A stretch of DNA of 64,000 bases from UBA5429 sp942493315 (GTDB lineage Bacteria > Bacteroidota > Bacteroidia > Bacteroidales > WCHB1-69). This document shows, piece after piece, positions 54,396-62,324 of this stretch (position 1 is the stretch's first letter; every line of letters begins with the position of its first letter). A program made the translations under genes and the position numbers. The stretch spans positions 806,001 through 870,000 of the forward strand of contig OW818690.1 of NCBI GenBank assembly GCA_942493315.1, given 5' to 3'. Below the pieces are notes generated by a model. It was not told the DNA's origin and searched no databases. It saw only the letters and a program-made list of their open reading frames with translations.

Positions 54396-55376
54396 ATGAA
54401 ATATTTAATAAAAACCAAAAAGACTTATTGTATATTAAAAAATCATTTTTCAAAAAGGTTAAAATTAGTTTTAGTATTAGCAATCTGCATGGTATATAAT
54501 TCTTATTCTCAAGAATTAATCCTTTCTGACTCAATCATTAATTTTTATAAAACAAAAGAAATTGCAGCCAAAAAATGGTCAAAATATGATGAAAATACTT
54601 ATAAAGACGTATTAAATAATTTTTATGAAGTACTAAATTTTCCAAATGCAAATAGTAACATGAGGTCGTCAGTATATCTCAATGTCGCAGATCTTTATGC
54701 TGAATTTCATCAATACGATAGTGCAATCGTTTACTATGATAAAGCTTTTTACTCAAAAAAAATGGATATTGAGGAGTTTGAACGTCCCTATAGAAAAAAA
54801 TATTTTGTTCTTGACTCTTTGCGTTACAATAATAAAATAATGGAGTATAAAGAGAATTTTGGGAAAATATATTCTTATCAGGAATTAAATATTATAAAAC
54901 AACTTAGAGCTTTGAATGAAGTGGATCAATTAGCCCGCAAATTTGACGATAACTATCCCAGTTCCTGTAAAAAGAATATCTTAATGTTTACAGACTCACT
55001 AAACATGTTGAAAATAATAGATATCATTAAAGAGAATCCCAATATTCCTAATCCTTTTATTTATGACGGTTGGGCATTTTTTATTATTGGGAGACATATT
55101 TTCACAGCTTATCCTGAATTTTGGCTCACTTACATCGAACCAATTCATCGGCAGAGTTTAATAAATGGCTGTTTTGATATTGAGAATTATGTAAGGACTT
55201 ATGATCGATGTGTGATTTTTGCCCGCAACGAATATAGCTATTATGGCGAATATGACGATCACGGAAGAAAGGCCAATCCGGATACCGCCTTAGTGAATCA
55301 AAGAAGAAAAAATGTCGGATTACCCCCATTGGATCAAAAAGAAACAAAAACAAACAGGTTATTTATGACTTATTAG
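54396..55376 (+). CDS. Secreted helical protein related to DUF6624-like array members, single copy
   Basis: The 326 residues start at the ATG at 54396; the longer frame from 54285 overlaps the preceding gene. A hydrophobic segment (LKLVLVLAICMVYNSYSQ, ending near residue 43) is the signal. TPR-like helices follow (SVYLNVADLYAEFHQYDSAIVYYDKAF). The C-terminal part keeps the general pattern of its neighbours (IENYVRTYDRCVIFARNEYSYYG, then VNQRRKNVGLPPLDQ) but none of the His motifs. This gene lies exactly between two genes that abut in copy 2, so the second block lacks it. Confidence 0.6.
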   Translation: MKYLIKTKKTYCILKNHFSKRLKLVLVLAICMVYNSYSQELILSDSIINFYKTKEIAAKKWSKYDENTYKDVLNNFYEVLNFPNANSNMRSSVYLNVADLYAEFHQYDSAIVYYDKAFYSKKMDIEEFERPYRKKYFVLDSLRYNNKIMEYKENFGKIYSYQELNIIKQLRALNEVDQLARKFDDNYPSSCKKNILMFTDSLNMLKIIDIIKENPNIPNPFIYDGWAFFIIGRHIFTAYPEFWLTYIEPIHRQSLINGCFDIENYVRTYDRCVIFARNEYSYYGEYDDHGRKANPDTALVNQRRKNVGLPPLDQKETKTNRLFMTY

Positions 55377-55382
55377 TTGATT

Positions 55383-56366
55383 ATGAAAAGAACCCCCTTG
55401 CTGCTTTTGTTGTTATTCAGTATAATAACCGGCTTTTCACAAATTAAGGTAACCGGAACTTTAGTAGATTCTGTTACCCATCAACCCATTCAATATAGTA
55501 GGATCACTTTTGGAGAACCTAATAATGTGGTTTTATCGGATAAGAATGGATTCTTTGAATTAACCTATATTAAACCTGCAAAGCTACAAATCAGTAATGT
55601 TCAGTATGAACCCAAAGAGTTTTCTATAAAACAAAATGCTGAATTGGGATCCATCCAATGTCCCCCGAAAATTTATCAATTGCCCCCTTTTGTGTACAAT
55701 TCCAATTCTTCGCCAAAAATTGCAGGGGAATATGATGCTCAAAAGATCATCAAACGAAAAGGAAATAGGAGATTTTTAAGAACCCAATCTTCTATGATTA
55801 TTTCATTATTTATAAAAAATCCTTCTTTAAATGGTGAAAATACTTATATTGATACTTTAAATTATTATATCATAGATCCTTCCCAAAAAGGATTTCCATT
55901 TAGAGTACAAGTGTATGAAGCGATCCCCAATAGTGATGGTACGATCTCTCATGGAAAACCTTTGATTCCAGAAAATATTATTCTGCAATACCCTGAGTTT
56001 GAAGGATGGGTTCAAGTGGATGTTAAAAAATATGGGATTAAGATTCCACCGAACGGAATTTTTGTTTCATTGGAATTCTTAGAAAATTTAATCTGTAAGC
56101 CAATTATTGAAAATAATAAAATAAGTTCTAAAATTCCATGCACAACACTTAGTGGATTGGTTTCAAAATCTAATCAAGATATCAGAAACAAAGCATTACA
56201 TATTTTATATTCAAAACGGTCAAAGAAAAAACCAAGTCAGTGGACTGCCTTTGGGAATATGTTGCCAGGATATAATAAAGATTTTAAAATCTTTGGAGAT
56301 CAGTGTAATTTTGGGTTTTTAAACACCGGAAATCCTTTGATATATATTAATTATTCGGTTGAATAA
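55383..56366 (+). CDS. Carboxypeptidase-regulatory-like secreted protein, array copy 1
   Basis: The 327 residues start at the ATG at 55383 (a TTG two codons upstream is less likely). The signal peptide is MKRTPLLLLLLFSIITGFSQ. Residues about 22-80 form a CarboxypepD_reg-like immunoglobulin fold (VTGTLVDSVTHQPIQYSRITFGEPNNVVLSDKNG). The C-terminal part (FPFRVQVYEAIPNSDGTISHGKPLIPENI...GWVQVDVKKYGIKIPPNGIFVSLEFLE) is a jelly-roll-like module often attached to it in Bacteroidota. It probably mediates surface binding. Copy 2 is at 59233. Confidence 0.7.
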   Translation: MKRTPLLLLLLFSIITGFSQIKVTGTLVDSVTHQPIQYSRITFGEPNNVVLSDKNGFFELTYIKPAKLQISNVQYEPKEFSIKQNAELGSIQCPPKIYQLPPFVYNSNSSPKIAGEYDAQKIIKRKGNRRFLRTQSSMIISLFIKNPSLNGENTYIDTLNYYIIDPSQKGFPFRVQVYEAIPNSDGTISHGKPLIPENIILQYPEFEGWVQVDVKKYGIKIPPNGIFVSLEFLENLICKPIIENNKISSKIPCTTLSGLVSKSNQDIRNKALHILYSKRSKKKPSQWTAFGNMLPGYNKDFKIFGDQCNFGFLNTGNPLIYINYSVE

Positions 56367-56410
56367 TTAATATGTGTTTTTAAATTAAACTAAAAAATTC
56401 ACAAAAAACT

Positions 56411-57427
56411 ATGAACCGACTTTTCTTAATCTTCGCCCTCCTTTTTAGTATCATTTTTTCTTATGGACAAAAAAATGTAAAAAAGTACTATTATTACATA
56501 AACAAAGCTGAATTAGCGTATTGCAAAGAGAACTATAATTCTTCAAGTGATTATTTCGAAAAAGCTTTTAAAGAGATGACTCCATTTTCAAGAGATCTAT
56601 TTTGCTATTTTAAATTATATCATAAACATCATGTTGGAGATAAAAAAACAATAATAGAGCAAGCATACATTCTCGCTCAACGAGATCTATTATATATTGA
56701 AAGTTATCAAGAAAACAGTGAATTGTATAAAATCCTTAAAAGTATTAAGGATACGACAAAAATCACTATTATAAAACCTCTCGTTGATAGTTTGCAATCT
56801 ATCACTGATTTAGATCAATCCCTTAGGTTAAACAAAATCAGTTTTACTGATGAGGATTCACAACAAATTGCGATCATTGATTCAATTAATATTGAAAGGA
56901 TTCTTTCTTTATATAAAGAATACGGTACTATTAATGAAAACAATGCCGGACTTTTTTATAGATTAATATCTTTAGTACTGTTTCATAATAGTAAAACCAG
57001 TCTGATAGAACTGCCATTTGAGTTTTTAAAAAATGAAGTTAGAAAAGGGAATCTTGATGCAAGACAATATATGAGTATGTATGATGAATGTCACGCAAAT
57101 AGGGAAGAATTTTATGGGCCAAAGTACAAACCAATGATTCAATATGGAACAGATATGAAACATCATATTATAATCGGAAAAACTCTTTTCATTTATCCTC
57201 CAAAAAATATTAAACAGATTAATAAAAATAGAAAAGCAATTGGAATCTATGAAAGCTGGGATGATTTTAAGGTCAAACTTATATATACCTTTCAGACAGA
57301 TGATTACAAATTTGTTAATATACAAACAGAAATATGGGGAAGTGATGAAGAAACCCAAAAAGTTGAAATGAAAACCCGAAAAGAGATTGATGACAAGAAA
57401 TTTGAAGGAGAGTATCATATAAAGTAG
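56411..57427 (+). CDS. Secreted TPR-like protein with shared leader, array copy 1
   Basis: The 338 residues open with MNRLFLIFALLFSIIFSYGQ followed by KNVKKYYYYINKAELAYCKENYNSSSDYFEKAF, a helical repeat. The leader and the first 30 mature residues are shared with the gene at 60260, and the leader alone with genes at 50634 and 52605. The C-terminal half has LYKEYGTINENNAGLF, MYDECHANREEFYGPKYKP and INKNRKAIGIYESWDDF, a remote version of the DUF6624-like arrangement. Because here the leader runs straight into a single mature protein, this family is the likely source of the captured leader. Confidence 0.62.
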   Translation: MNRLFLIFALLFSIIFSYGQKNVKKYYYYINKAELAYCKENYNSSSDYFEKAFKEMTPFSRDLFCYFKLYHKHHVGDKKTIIEQAYILAQRDLLYIESYQENSELYKILKSIKDTTKITIIKPLVDSLQSITDLDQSLRLNKISFTDEDSQQIAIIDSINIERILSLYKEYGTINENNAGLFYRLISLVLFHNSKTSLIELPFEFLKNEVRKGNLDARQYMSMYDECHANREEFYGPKYKPMIQYGTDMKHHIIIGKTLFIYPPKNIKQINKNRKAIGIYESWDDFKVKLIYTFQTDDYKFVNIQTEIWGSDEETQKVEMKTRKEIDDKKFEGEYHIK

Positions 57428-57531
57428 ATCATGAAAAAAATTAACGATTATACTTATTCTCTGCTTGTGGTCAACATTGCATTTTTAAACTGATTAATAC
57501 GGAAACATTAAAATTTAGATTAACTCTTAAT

Positions 57532-58221
57532 ATGAAACATTCAAAACAAACCATTATTTTAATATGGATACTAATCCAAATGACATTCGTTCATGCACAA
57601 CATGATCCATTTATTTATACTCCCAATAAAGTTTTTGTATTTGAAGCAAAATACGATTCTTGTGGTGTTCAATCGAAAAATTATATTGTCATGCGAATTA
57701 TGCCGGAAAAAACTGGCAAAGAGTATTTTATCACGTATGATTATTATAGTTTCTTACCCGATTACAATCATTTAGATTCCCTTTCATCCATAGATTCATC
57801 AGGATTTATTGAAACGACCACTGTATTAGAAACTTCAAAATATCTTTTTTTACATCCACCGCGTGTTCAATATGATCGATTAACACAATATTTCCCTTTT
57901 CCTGAAGTGGATTTTCCTATTAAAATGGGAAAAAGATATAAAAGAGGGTTTTTATCGTTCGATGATCCCAAATGCAATTGTTTATTTTGGATTAAATACA
58001 AAATGAATATTGACTTTTATACTCAAGTAAAATTCAAAAACAAACTTATCGATGTTGTTCGTATTTTCGGTGAAGGCAAAAATAAAACAGGTTTTTACAC
58101 TGTTCTTAATTTATACAGTAAAGAGTATGGGTTTGTTAAAATGAAATATTCTATAAAAGATTCTATAACTTTAGAATTAAACTTAATAAACGTTATTGAT
58201 AAAAATGAGATTCAAAAATAA
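57532..58221 (+). CDS. Unrecognised secreted protein, array copy 2
   Basis: The 229 residues have a single signal peptide (MKHSKQTIILIWILIQMTFVHAQ). The mature part is about 90-95% identical to the 52605 copy, with changes near the C-terminal third (for example VALIYGDGKNK against VRIFGEGKNK). It keeps the SCGV and CNCLFW cysteines. Its 5' region is unrelated to that of copy 1, which marks the recombination point. The 57427-57532 gap holds only a 20-codon remnant (57431-57493) after the previous gene. Confidence 0.68.
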   Translation: MKHSKQTIILIWILIQMTFVHAQHDPFIYTPNKVFVFEAKYDSCGVQSKNYIVMRIMPEKTGKEYFITYDYYSFLPDYNHLDSLSSIDSSGFIETTTVLETSKYLFLHPPRVQYDRLTQYFPFPEVDFPIKMGKRYKRGFLSFDDPKCNCLFWIKYKMNIDFYTQVKFKNKLIDVVRIFGEGKNKTGFYTVLNLYSKEYGFVKMKYSIKDSITLELNLINVIDKNEIQK

Positions 58222-58238
58222 ATTAAAATAATTCTATC

Positions 58239-59219
58239 ATGAAAAAATCAATTCTAATTCTTTTTCTGCTGTCATTAATCACTTTAACAGCATCATCTCA
58301 AATAGTAACCTATCTCATTGTTGGGAAAAAACAGTATGAGGAGATCCCCAATTTTACACTGGATTATCGTCTGGATTCCTTATTAGTGATTAAAAACTAT
58401 CCTTCATTTTTGAATAAAATTTATTCCAAAAACAGAGCGGCACTACATCCTAAAGAGCTCTATTCTGCTGCTGTCTATTTTGATGGAATCAATCAACCCG
58501 ACTCCACATTTAGCTATCTATCTGCATTCCTTATAGTTGCAACAGACGATAGATCTATTTTATTCCATGATTATTTTCCCAATTTGAAAAAGAACAACAC
58601 CTATTGGCCTTTGATCATCAACCAGTTGGAAAAAAATTACTTGAAAGAGATTCCGGATATTGAAAATAAAGAGTTAGCCCTTCAGATTTTTTATTTATCT
58701 ATTGAAAAGTATAGGACTGAACTTCCATATACTGAACTCACTTTACACCAGATTGATTCATTAACTAAAAAGGGGGAACTAAACCAACAAAGAAAAGAAA
58801 ATATTACAAAAACGATGGATGCAATTATTGAAAAATATGGATTCCCTACAATGCAGATGGTTGGTAAATTTGCCGTATATCAATCTTATGATATTTTAAA
58901 CTATACCAACCGTTTAACCAAACAGTATCCTGAAATTCAAAAAGCGTATCTTCAAAAAGGGATTGAACCTGAATTATATGCCCAAATTACAGATAAATAT
59001 TTGCTATTAAAAGGGAAAAAACAAATGTATGGAACCATCTTCAGAAGTGGTGGAACTAAATATGATAAAAGATATCCGGGTGCCTTTATTCTTTCTCCTG
59101 TTGAAAATTTTAAAGAACTCAACAAAAGACGATTTGAAATGGGTTTAATAACCATTGAAGAATATGTGGAACAACACAAAAATGAAAATCTGGTTATTCC
59201 GCAAGAGTATTATAAATAA
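58239..59219 (+). CDS. Secreted DUF6624-like protein, array copy 2
   Basis: The 326 residues have the same layout as the gene at 53369. The first 520 bp match it with only two synonymous changes (TCG/TCA, ACT/ACA). From about 58760 they diverge, with replacements such as NGELNLQ/KGELNQQ, RSCETKYDQK/RSGGTKYDKR and LNTIEEHV/ITIEEYV. Identity this uneven is best explained by gene conversion or recombination. The signal peptide is unchanged. Confidence 0.7.
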   Translation: MKKSILILFLLSLITLTASSQIVTYLIVGKKQYEEIPNFTLDYRLDSLLVIKNYPSFLNKIYSKNRAALHPKELYSAAVYFDGINQPDSTFSYLSAFLIVATDDRSILFHDYFPNLKKNNTYWPLIINQLEKNYLKEIPDIENKELALQIFYLSIEKYRTELPYTELTLHQIDSLTKKGELNQQRKENITKTMDAIIEKYGFPTMQMVGKFAVYQSYDILNYTNRLTKQYPEIQKAYLQKGIEPELYAQITDKYLLLKGKKQMYGTIFRSGGTKYDKRYPGAFILSPVENFKELNKRRFEMGLITIEEYVEQHKNENLVIPQEYYK

Positions 59220-59232
59220 TCTGGTAAAAATT

Positions 59233-60216
59233 ATGAAAAGAACCCCCTTGCTGCTTTTGTTGTTATTCAGTATAATAACCGGCTTTTCACAAATTAAGGT
59301 AACCGGAACTTTAGTAGATTCTGTTACCCATCAACCTATTCAATACAGCAGGATCACTTTTGGAGAACCTAATAATGTGGTTTTATCGGATAAGAATGGA
59401 CGTTTTGAAATAACCTATATTAAAACTGGAAAGCTACAAATCAGTAATGTTCAGTATGAACCCAAAGAGTTTTCTATAAAACAAAATGCTGAATTGGGAA
59501 CCATCCAATGTACTCCAAAAATTTATCAATTGCCCCCTTTTGTCTACAATTCCAATTCTTCCCCAAAAATTGCGGGAGAATATGATCCTCAAAAGATTAT
59601 CAAACGAAAAGGAAATAGGAGATTTTTAAGAACCCAATCATCTATGATTATTTCATTATTTATAAAAAATCCTTCTTTAAATGGTGAAAACACCTATATT
59701 GATACCTTAAATTATTATATCATTGATCCTTCTAAAAATGGATTTCCATTTAGAGTACAAGTGTATGAAGCGATCCCCAATAGTGATGGTACGATCTCTC
59801 ATGGAAAACCTTTGATTCCAGAAAATATTATTCTGCAATACCCTGAGTTTGAAGGATGGGTTCAAGTGGATGTTAAAAAATATGGGATCAAGATTCCACC
59901 GAACGGAATTTTTGTTTCATTGGAATTCTTAGAAAATTTAATCTGTAAGCCAATTATTGAAAATAATAAAATAAGTTCTAAAATTCCATGCACAACACTT
60001 AGTGGATTGGTTTCAAAATCTAATCAAGATATCAGAAACAAAGCATTACATATTTTATATTCAAAACGGTCAAAGAAAAAACCAAGTCAGTGGACTGCCT
60101 TTGGGAATATGTTGCCAGGATATAATAAAGATTTTAAAATCTTTGGAGATCAGTGTAATTTTGGGTTTTTAAACACCGGAAATCCTTTGATATATATTAA
60201 TTATTCGGTTGAATAA
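59233..60216 (+). CDS. Carboxypeptidase-regulatory-like secreted protein, array copy 2
   Basis: The 327 residues start at the ATG at 59233, the same length as copy 1. From about 59750 to the stop the sequence is nearly identical to copy 1 (one silent difference seen), while the first half differs at several codons (NGFFELTYIKPA against NGRFEITYIKTG). The upstream gene ends 13 bp before the start. In copy 1 a whole extra gene lies between the corresponding two genes. Confidence 0.72.
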   Translation: MKRTPLLLLLLFSIITGFSQIKVTGTLVDSVTHQPIQYSRITFGEPNNVVLSDKNGRFEITYIKTGKLQISNVQYEPKEFSIKQNAELGTIQCTPKIYQLPPFVYNSNSSPKIAGEYDPQKIIKRKGNRRFLRTQSSMIISLFIKNPSLNGENTYIDTLNYYIIDPSKNGFPFRVQVYEAIPNSDGTISHGKPLIPENIILQYPEFEGWVQVDVKKYGIKIPPNGIFVSLEFLENLICKPIIENNKISSKIPCTTLSGLVSKSNQDIRNKALHILYSKRSKKKPSQWTAFGNMLPGYNKDFKIFGDQCNFGFLNTGNPLIYINYSVE

Positions 60217-60259
60217 TTAATATGTGTTTTTAAATTAAACTAAAAATTCACAAAAAACG

Positions 60260-61252
60260 ATGAACCGGTTTTTTTTTATTTTCGCCTTCCTTTTTTGTAT
60301 CATTTTTTCTTATGGACAAAAAAATGTAAAAAAGTATTATGAGTATGTAAACAAAGCTGAATTAGCGATTTGCGAATTTAGGTACGAAAAAGCTTCTCGA
60401 TATTTTGAAAAAGCTTTTAATGCTCATACACCATTTGTGTTTGATCTGTACAATGCATCCTGTTTGAATGTAAAATTTACCAAAAAATTTGATTTAGCAT
60501 TGAAATATTCACGAATTCTTCAACAAAGGGATTTTGATATTGCTGCCATTTATAGTTCATTTGATCCTAAAGATTCATTGATAATTCAACAGTTTAAAAA
60601 CATAGAGGATACCGTAAAATCTTTGACTAACAAAAATTTAAAATTGATTTTGGATCAGATGTTGGAAGAGGATCAAAAACAAGCAGATACACCACAAGAA
60701 AAATATGACAAACATATGATTCGTCACTCAAATTTGTTTAAACTATTTGAACTTATTGAAGAATATGGTCCTTTAACAGAGCAAAAAGTGGGATTTTTTG
60801 ATTATTCCCCCATTCATACAATTATGACTCATGCAGCTCAAAACCAAATGAGTCCTCAGGAATTGTTACTAAAAGATGTGTTGAGCGGAAATATAAATGC
60901 AGAAAATTATATGCAATATTTCGATTTTTACCTAGAATATCTTGGAAAATCATCCATTTTTGGATATGGATGGAATCCCATGTTTGTTTGCAATGGCGTT
61001 TTGTTTATTGTTAATCCGAATGACATCAACAAAACAAATAGTGAAAGAAAAAAATTAAATGTTGCAGAAACATGGCAGGACTACGTAAAAAAGGCAAAAT
61101 ATCAATTTTTATACGGTAATTTTCAAATGGTTCCTCGAGTAAATTTAATGATAGATGATGAGGAAATAAAACAAATGATAAAAGAGATTGATGAGGAACA
61201 TCAAAAAGGGATTTATAAAAGAGAATATATCATTAGAGAGAAAAATTTATGA
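60260..61252 (+). CDS. Secreted TPR-like protein with shared leader, array copy 2 (diverged)
   Basis: The 330 residues open with MNRFFFIFAFLFCIIFSYGQ and KNVKKYYEYVNKAELAICEF, matching the 56411 gene. The rest has clearly diverged: LNASCLNVKF-like helices, then LIEEYGPLTEQKVGFFDYSPIHTIMTHAAQ, MQYFDFYLEYLGKSSIFGYGWNP and INKTNSERKKLNVAETWQDYV. The divergence is far greater than between the other duplicated pairs, so the two genes share only the leader and N-terminal helices through recent exchange. The FGE-like gene follows with a 4-bp ATGA overlap. Confidence 0.62.
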   Translation: MNRFFFIFAFLFCIIFSYGQKNVKKYYEYVNKAELAICEFRYEKASRYFEKAFNAHTPFVFDLYNASCLNVKFTKKFDLALKYSRILQQRDFDIAAIYSSFDPKDSLIIQQFKNIEDTVKSLTNKNLKLILDQMLEEDQKQADTPQEKYDKHMIRHSNLFKLFELIEEYGPLTEQKVGFFDYSPIHTIMTHAAQNQMSPQELLLKDVLSGNINAENYMQYFDFYLEYLGKSSIFGYGWNPMFVCNGVLFIVNPNDINKTNSERKKLNVAETWQDYVKKAKYQFLYGNFQMVPRVNLMIDDEEIKQMIKEIDEEHQKGIYKREYIIREKNL

Positions 61253-62088
61253 AAAGTACATTCATTAGTGTCGTTTTATTAATCTCAATTATAATTTTAT
61301 TCCAAGATCTTTCTGCTCAAGACTCGCTATTTGTGGTTCCTATTAAAAAAATAAAGATTGAAATGATCTGTGTTAATGGAGGAGTTTTTACCAGAGGTTG
61401 TAATTCTGATTCTATTAATGACAAAAATTGTCCTCCACAAAACAGACCTTTACATAAAGTTTATGTTGATACATTTTATATCAGTAAATTTGAAGTTACG
61501 AGGGCACTGTATATTGCTGTAATGAATAACGATCCTGCATATAATAAAAAATCCTTACAGAATCCTATTGAAAACTTAGATTGGTTTGAAGTTCAAAGAT
61601 TTATAGATACCCTAAGAAAGATAACAGGATTACCATTTAGACTCCCAACGGAAGCTGAGTGGGAGTATGCTGCAAGAGGTGGAATTTATCAAGATTCATA
61701 TCTTTATTCAGGAAGTGACTCCCTTGATGAGGTCAAATGGCACAAATTTGATCCTAATCGTAATGATAAAATTGGAAATAGCCAAGATAATTATTATCAA
61801 TGGACTATGCCAGTTGGTCTAAAAAACCCAAATAGATTGGGAATCTATGACATGAGCGGAAATGTTTCTGAATGGTGTAGTGATTGGTACAGTGATAGTC
61901 ACTATCAAACTAAAAAGTTCTTTTATAACCCTCAAGGCCCTCAAACAGGTGAAAAAAGAGTACTCAGGGGTGGTAGTTGGGGACAAGATGCTTTTTTTTC
62001 AAGTGTATCATTTAGGAGAGGCTTAATTCCTCAAGATTATCAATCTATTTATATCTCAATAGGAATCAGATTAGTAATCTCTTATTAA
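61249..62088 (+). CDS. FGE-sulfatase-fold secreted protein, closing the array
   Basis: The 279 residues have a signal peptide (ending near LSAQ, residue 24). The complete FGE pattern follows: ICVNGGVFTRGCN, VYVDTFYISKFEVTRALYIAVM, PIENLDWFEVQRFIDTL, FRLPTEAEWEYAARGG, YDMSGNVSEWCSDWY and VLRGGSWGQDAFFSSVSFRRG. The active-site Cys pair of true formylglycine-generating enzymes lies in the RGGSW segment of this motif; here no Cys follows RGGSW. It is therefore probably non-catalytic, like the T9SS proteins GldJ and GldK. The gene overlaps its upstream neighbour by ATGA. Confidence 0.8.
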   Translation: MKSTFISVVLLISIIILFQDLSAQDSLFVVPIKKIKIEMICVNGGVFTRGCNSDSINDKNCPPQNRPLHKVYVDTFYISKFEVTRALYIAVMNNDPAYNKKSLQNPIENLDWFEVQRFIDTLRKITGLPFRLPTEAEWEYAARGGIYQDSYLYSGSDSLDEVKWHKFDPNRNDKIGNSQDNYYQWTMPVGLKNPNRLGIYDMSGNVSEWCSDWYSDSHYQTKKFFYNPQGPQTGEKRVLRGGSWGQDAFFSSVSFRRGLIPQDYQSIYISIGIRLVISY

Positions 62089-62218
62089 TAAAAAATGATT
62101 TTAATTTTAAGTGAAGTTAGTGATGTCATGACAGATTGTGTCTGTCAATGGCAATCGACCATTTTCTCCCATTTCCTTCCAAAACCTTTCTAAAAATGGA
62201 AAAGGCTAGTCAAAAAAA

Positions 62219-62302
62219 TCTGTTTTTTGCACAACAAAATGTCTGTTTTTTGCACAATAAAAAGTCTGTTTTTTGCACAATTGATTTTTTTATATATCTT
62301 TG
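62219..62302 (+). promoter_or_regulatory. Three 23-bp repeats overlapping the promoter of the DUF4143 gene
   Basis: TCTGTTTTTTGCACAA starts at 62219, 62242 and 62265, exactly 23 bp apart. The TTG of unit 3 (62273-62275) lies 19 bp before TATCTTTG (62295-62302), so the last unit supplies the -33 element. The array may be a binding site for a regulator. Confidence 0.6.
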
Positions 62303-62324
62303 CAAAAAAAATAAGTAATTTATT

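Larger units (their letters stand above)
52710..56397 (+). repeat. Tandem duplicated block, unit 1
   Basis: Order: unrecognised secreted protein, DUF6624-like, single-copy helical gene, carboxypeptidase-regulatory-like, then the shared leader of the TPR-like gene. It matches unit 2 in order except for the extra gene at 54396. Confidence 0.8.
57571..60258 (+). repeat. Tandem duplicated block, unit 2
   Basis: Same order as unit 1 without the 54396 gene. Identity is patchy: near 100% over 58239-58760 and 59750-60250, lower between. Confidence 0.8.

Noticed and set aside
57431..57493. 20-codon frame MKKINDYTYSLLVVNIAFLN
   Set aside because: Too short and without context; perhaps a remnant of a lost gene start.
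61249..62088. Identity of the FGE-like gene as GldJ or GldK
   Set aside because: No lipoprotein signal and no gld/por synteny; only the fold is shared.
62219..62287. 23-bp repeats as a CRISPR array or attachment site
   Set aside because: Only three abutting units without spacers, inside a promoter; no integrase.
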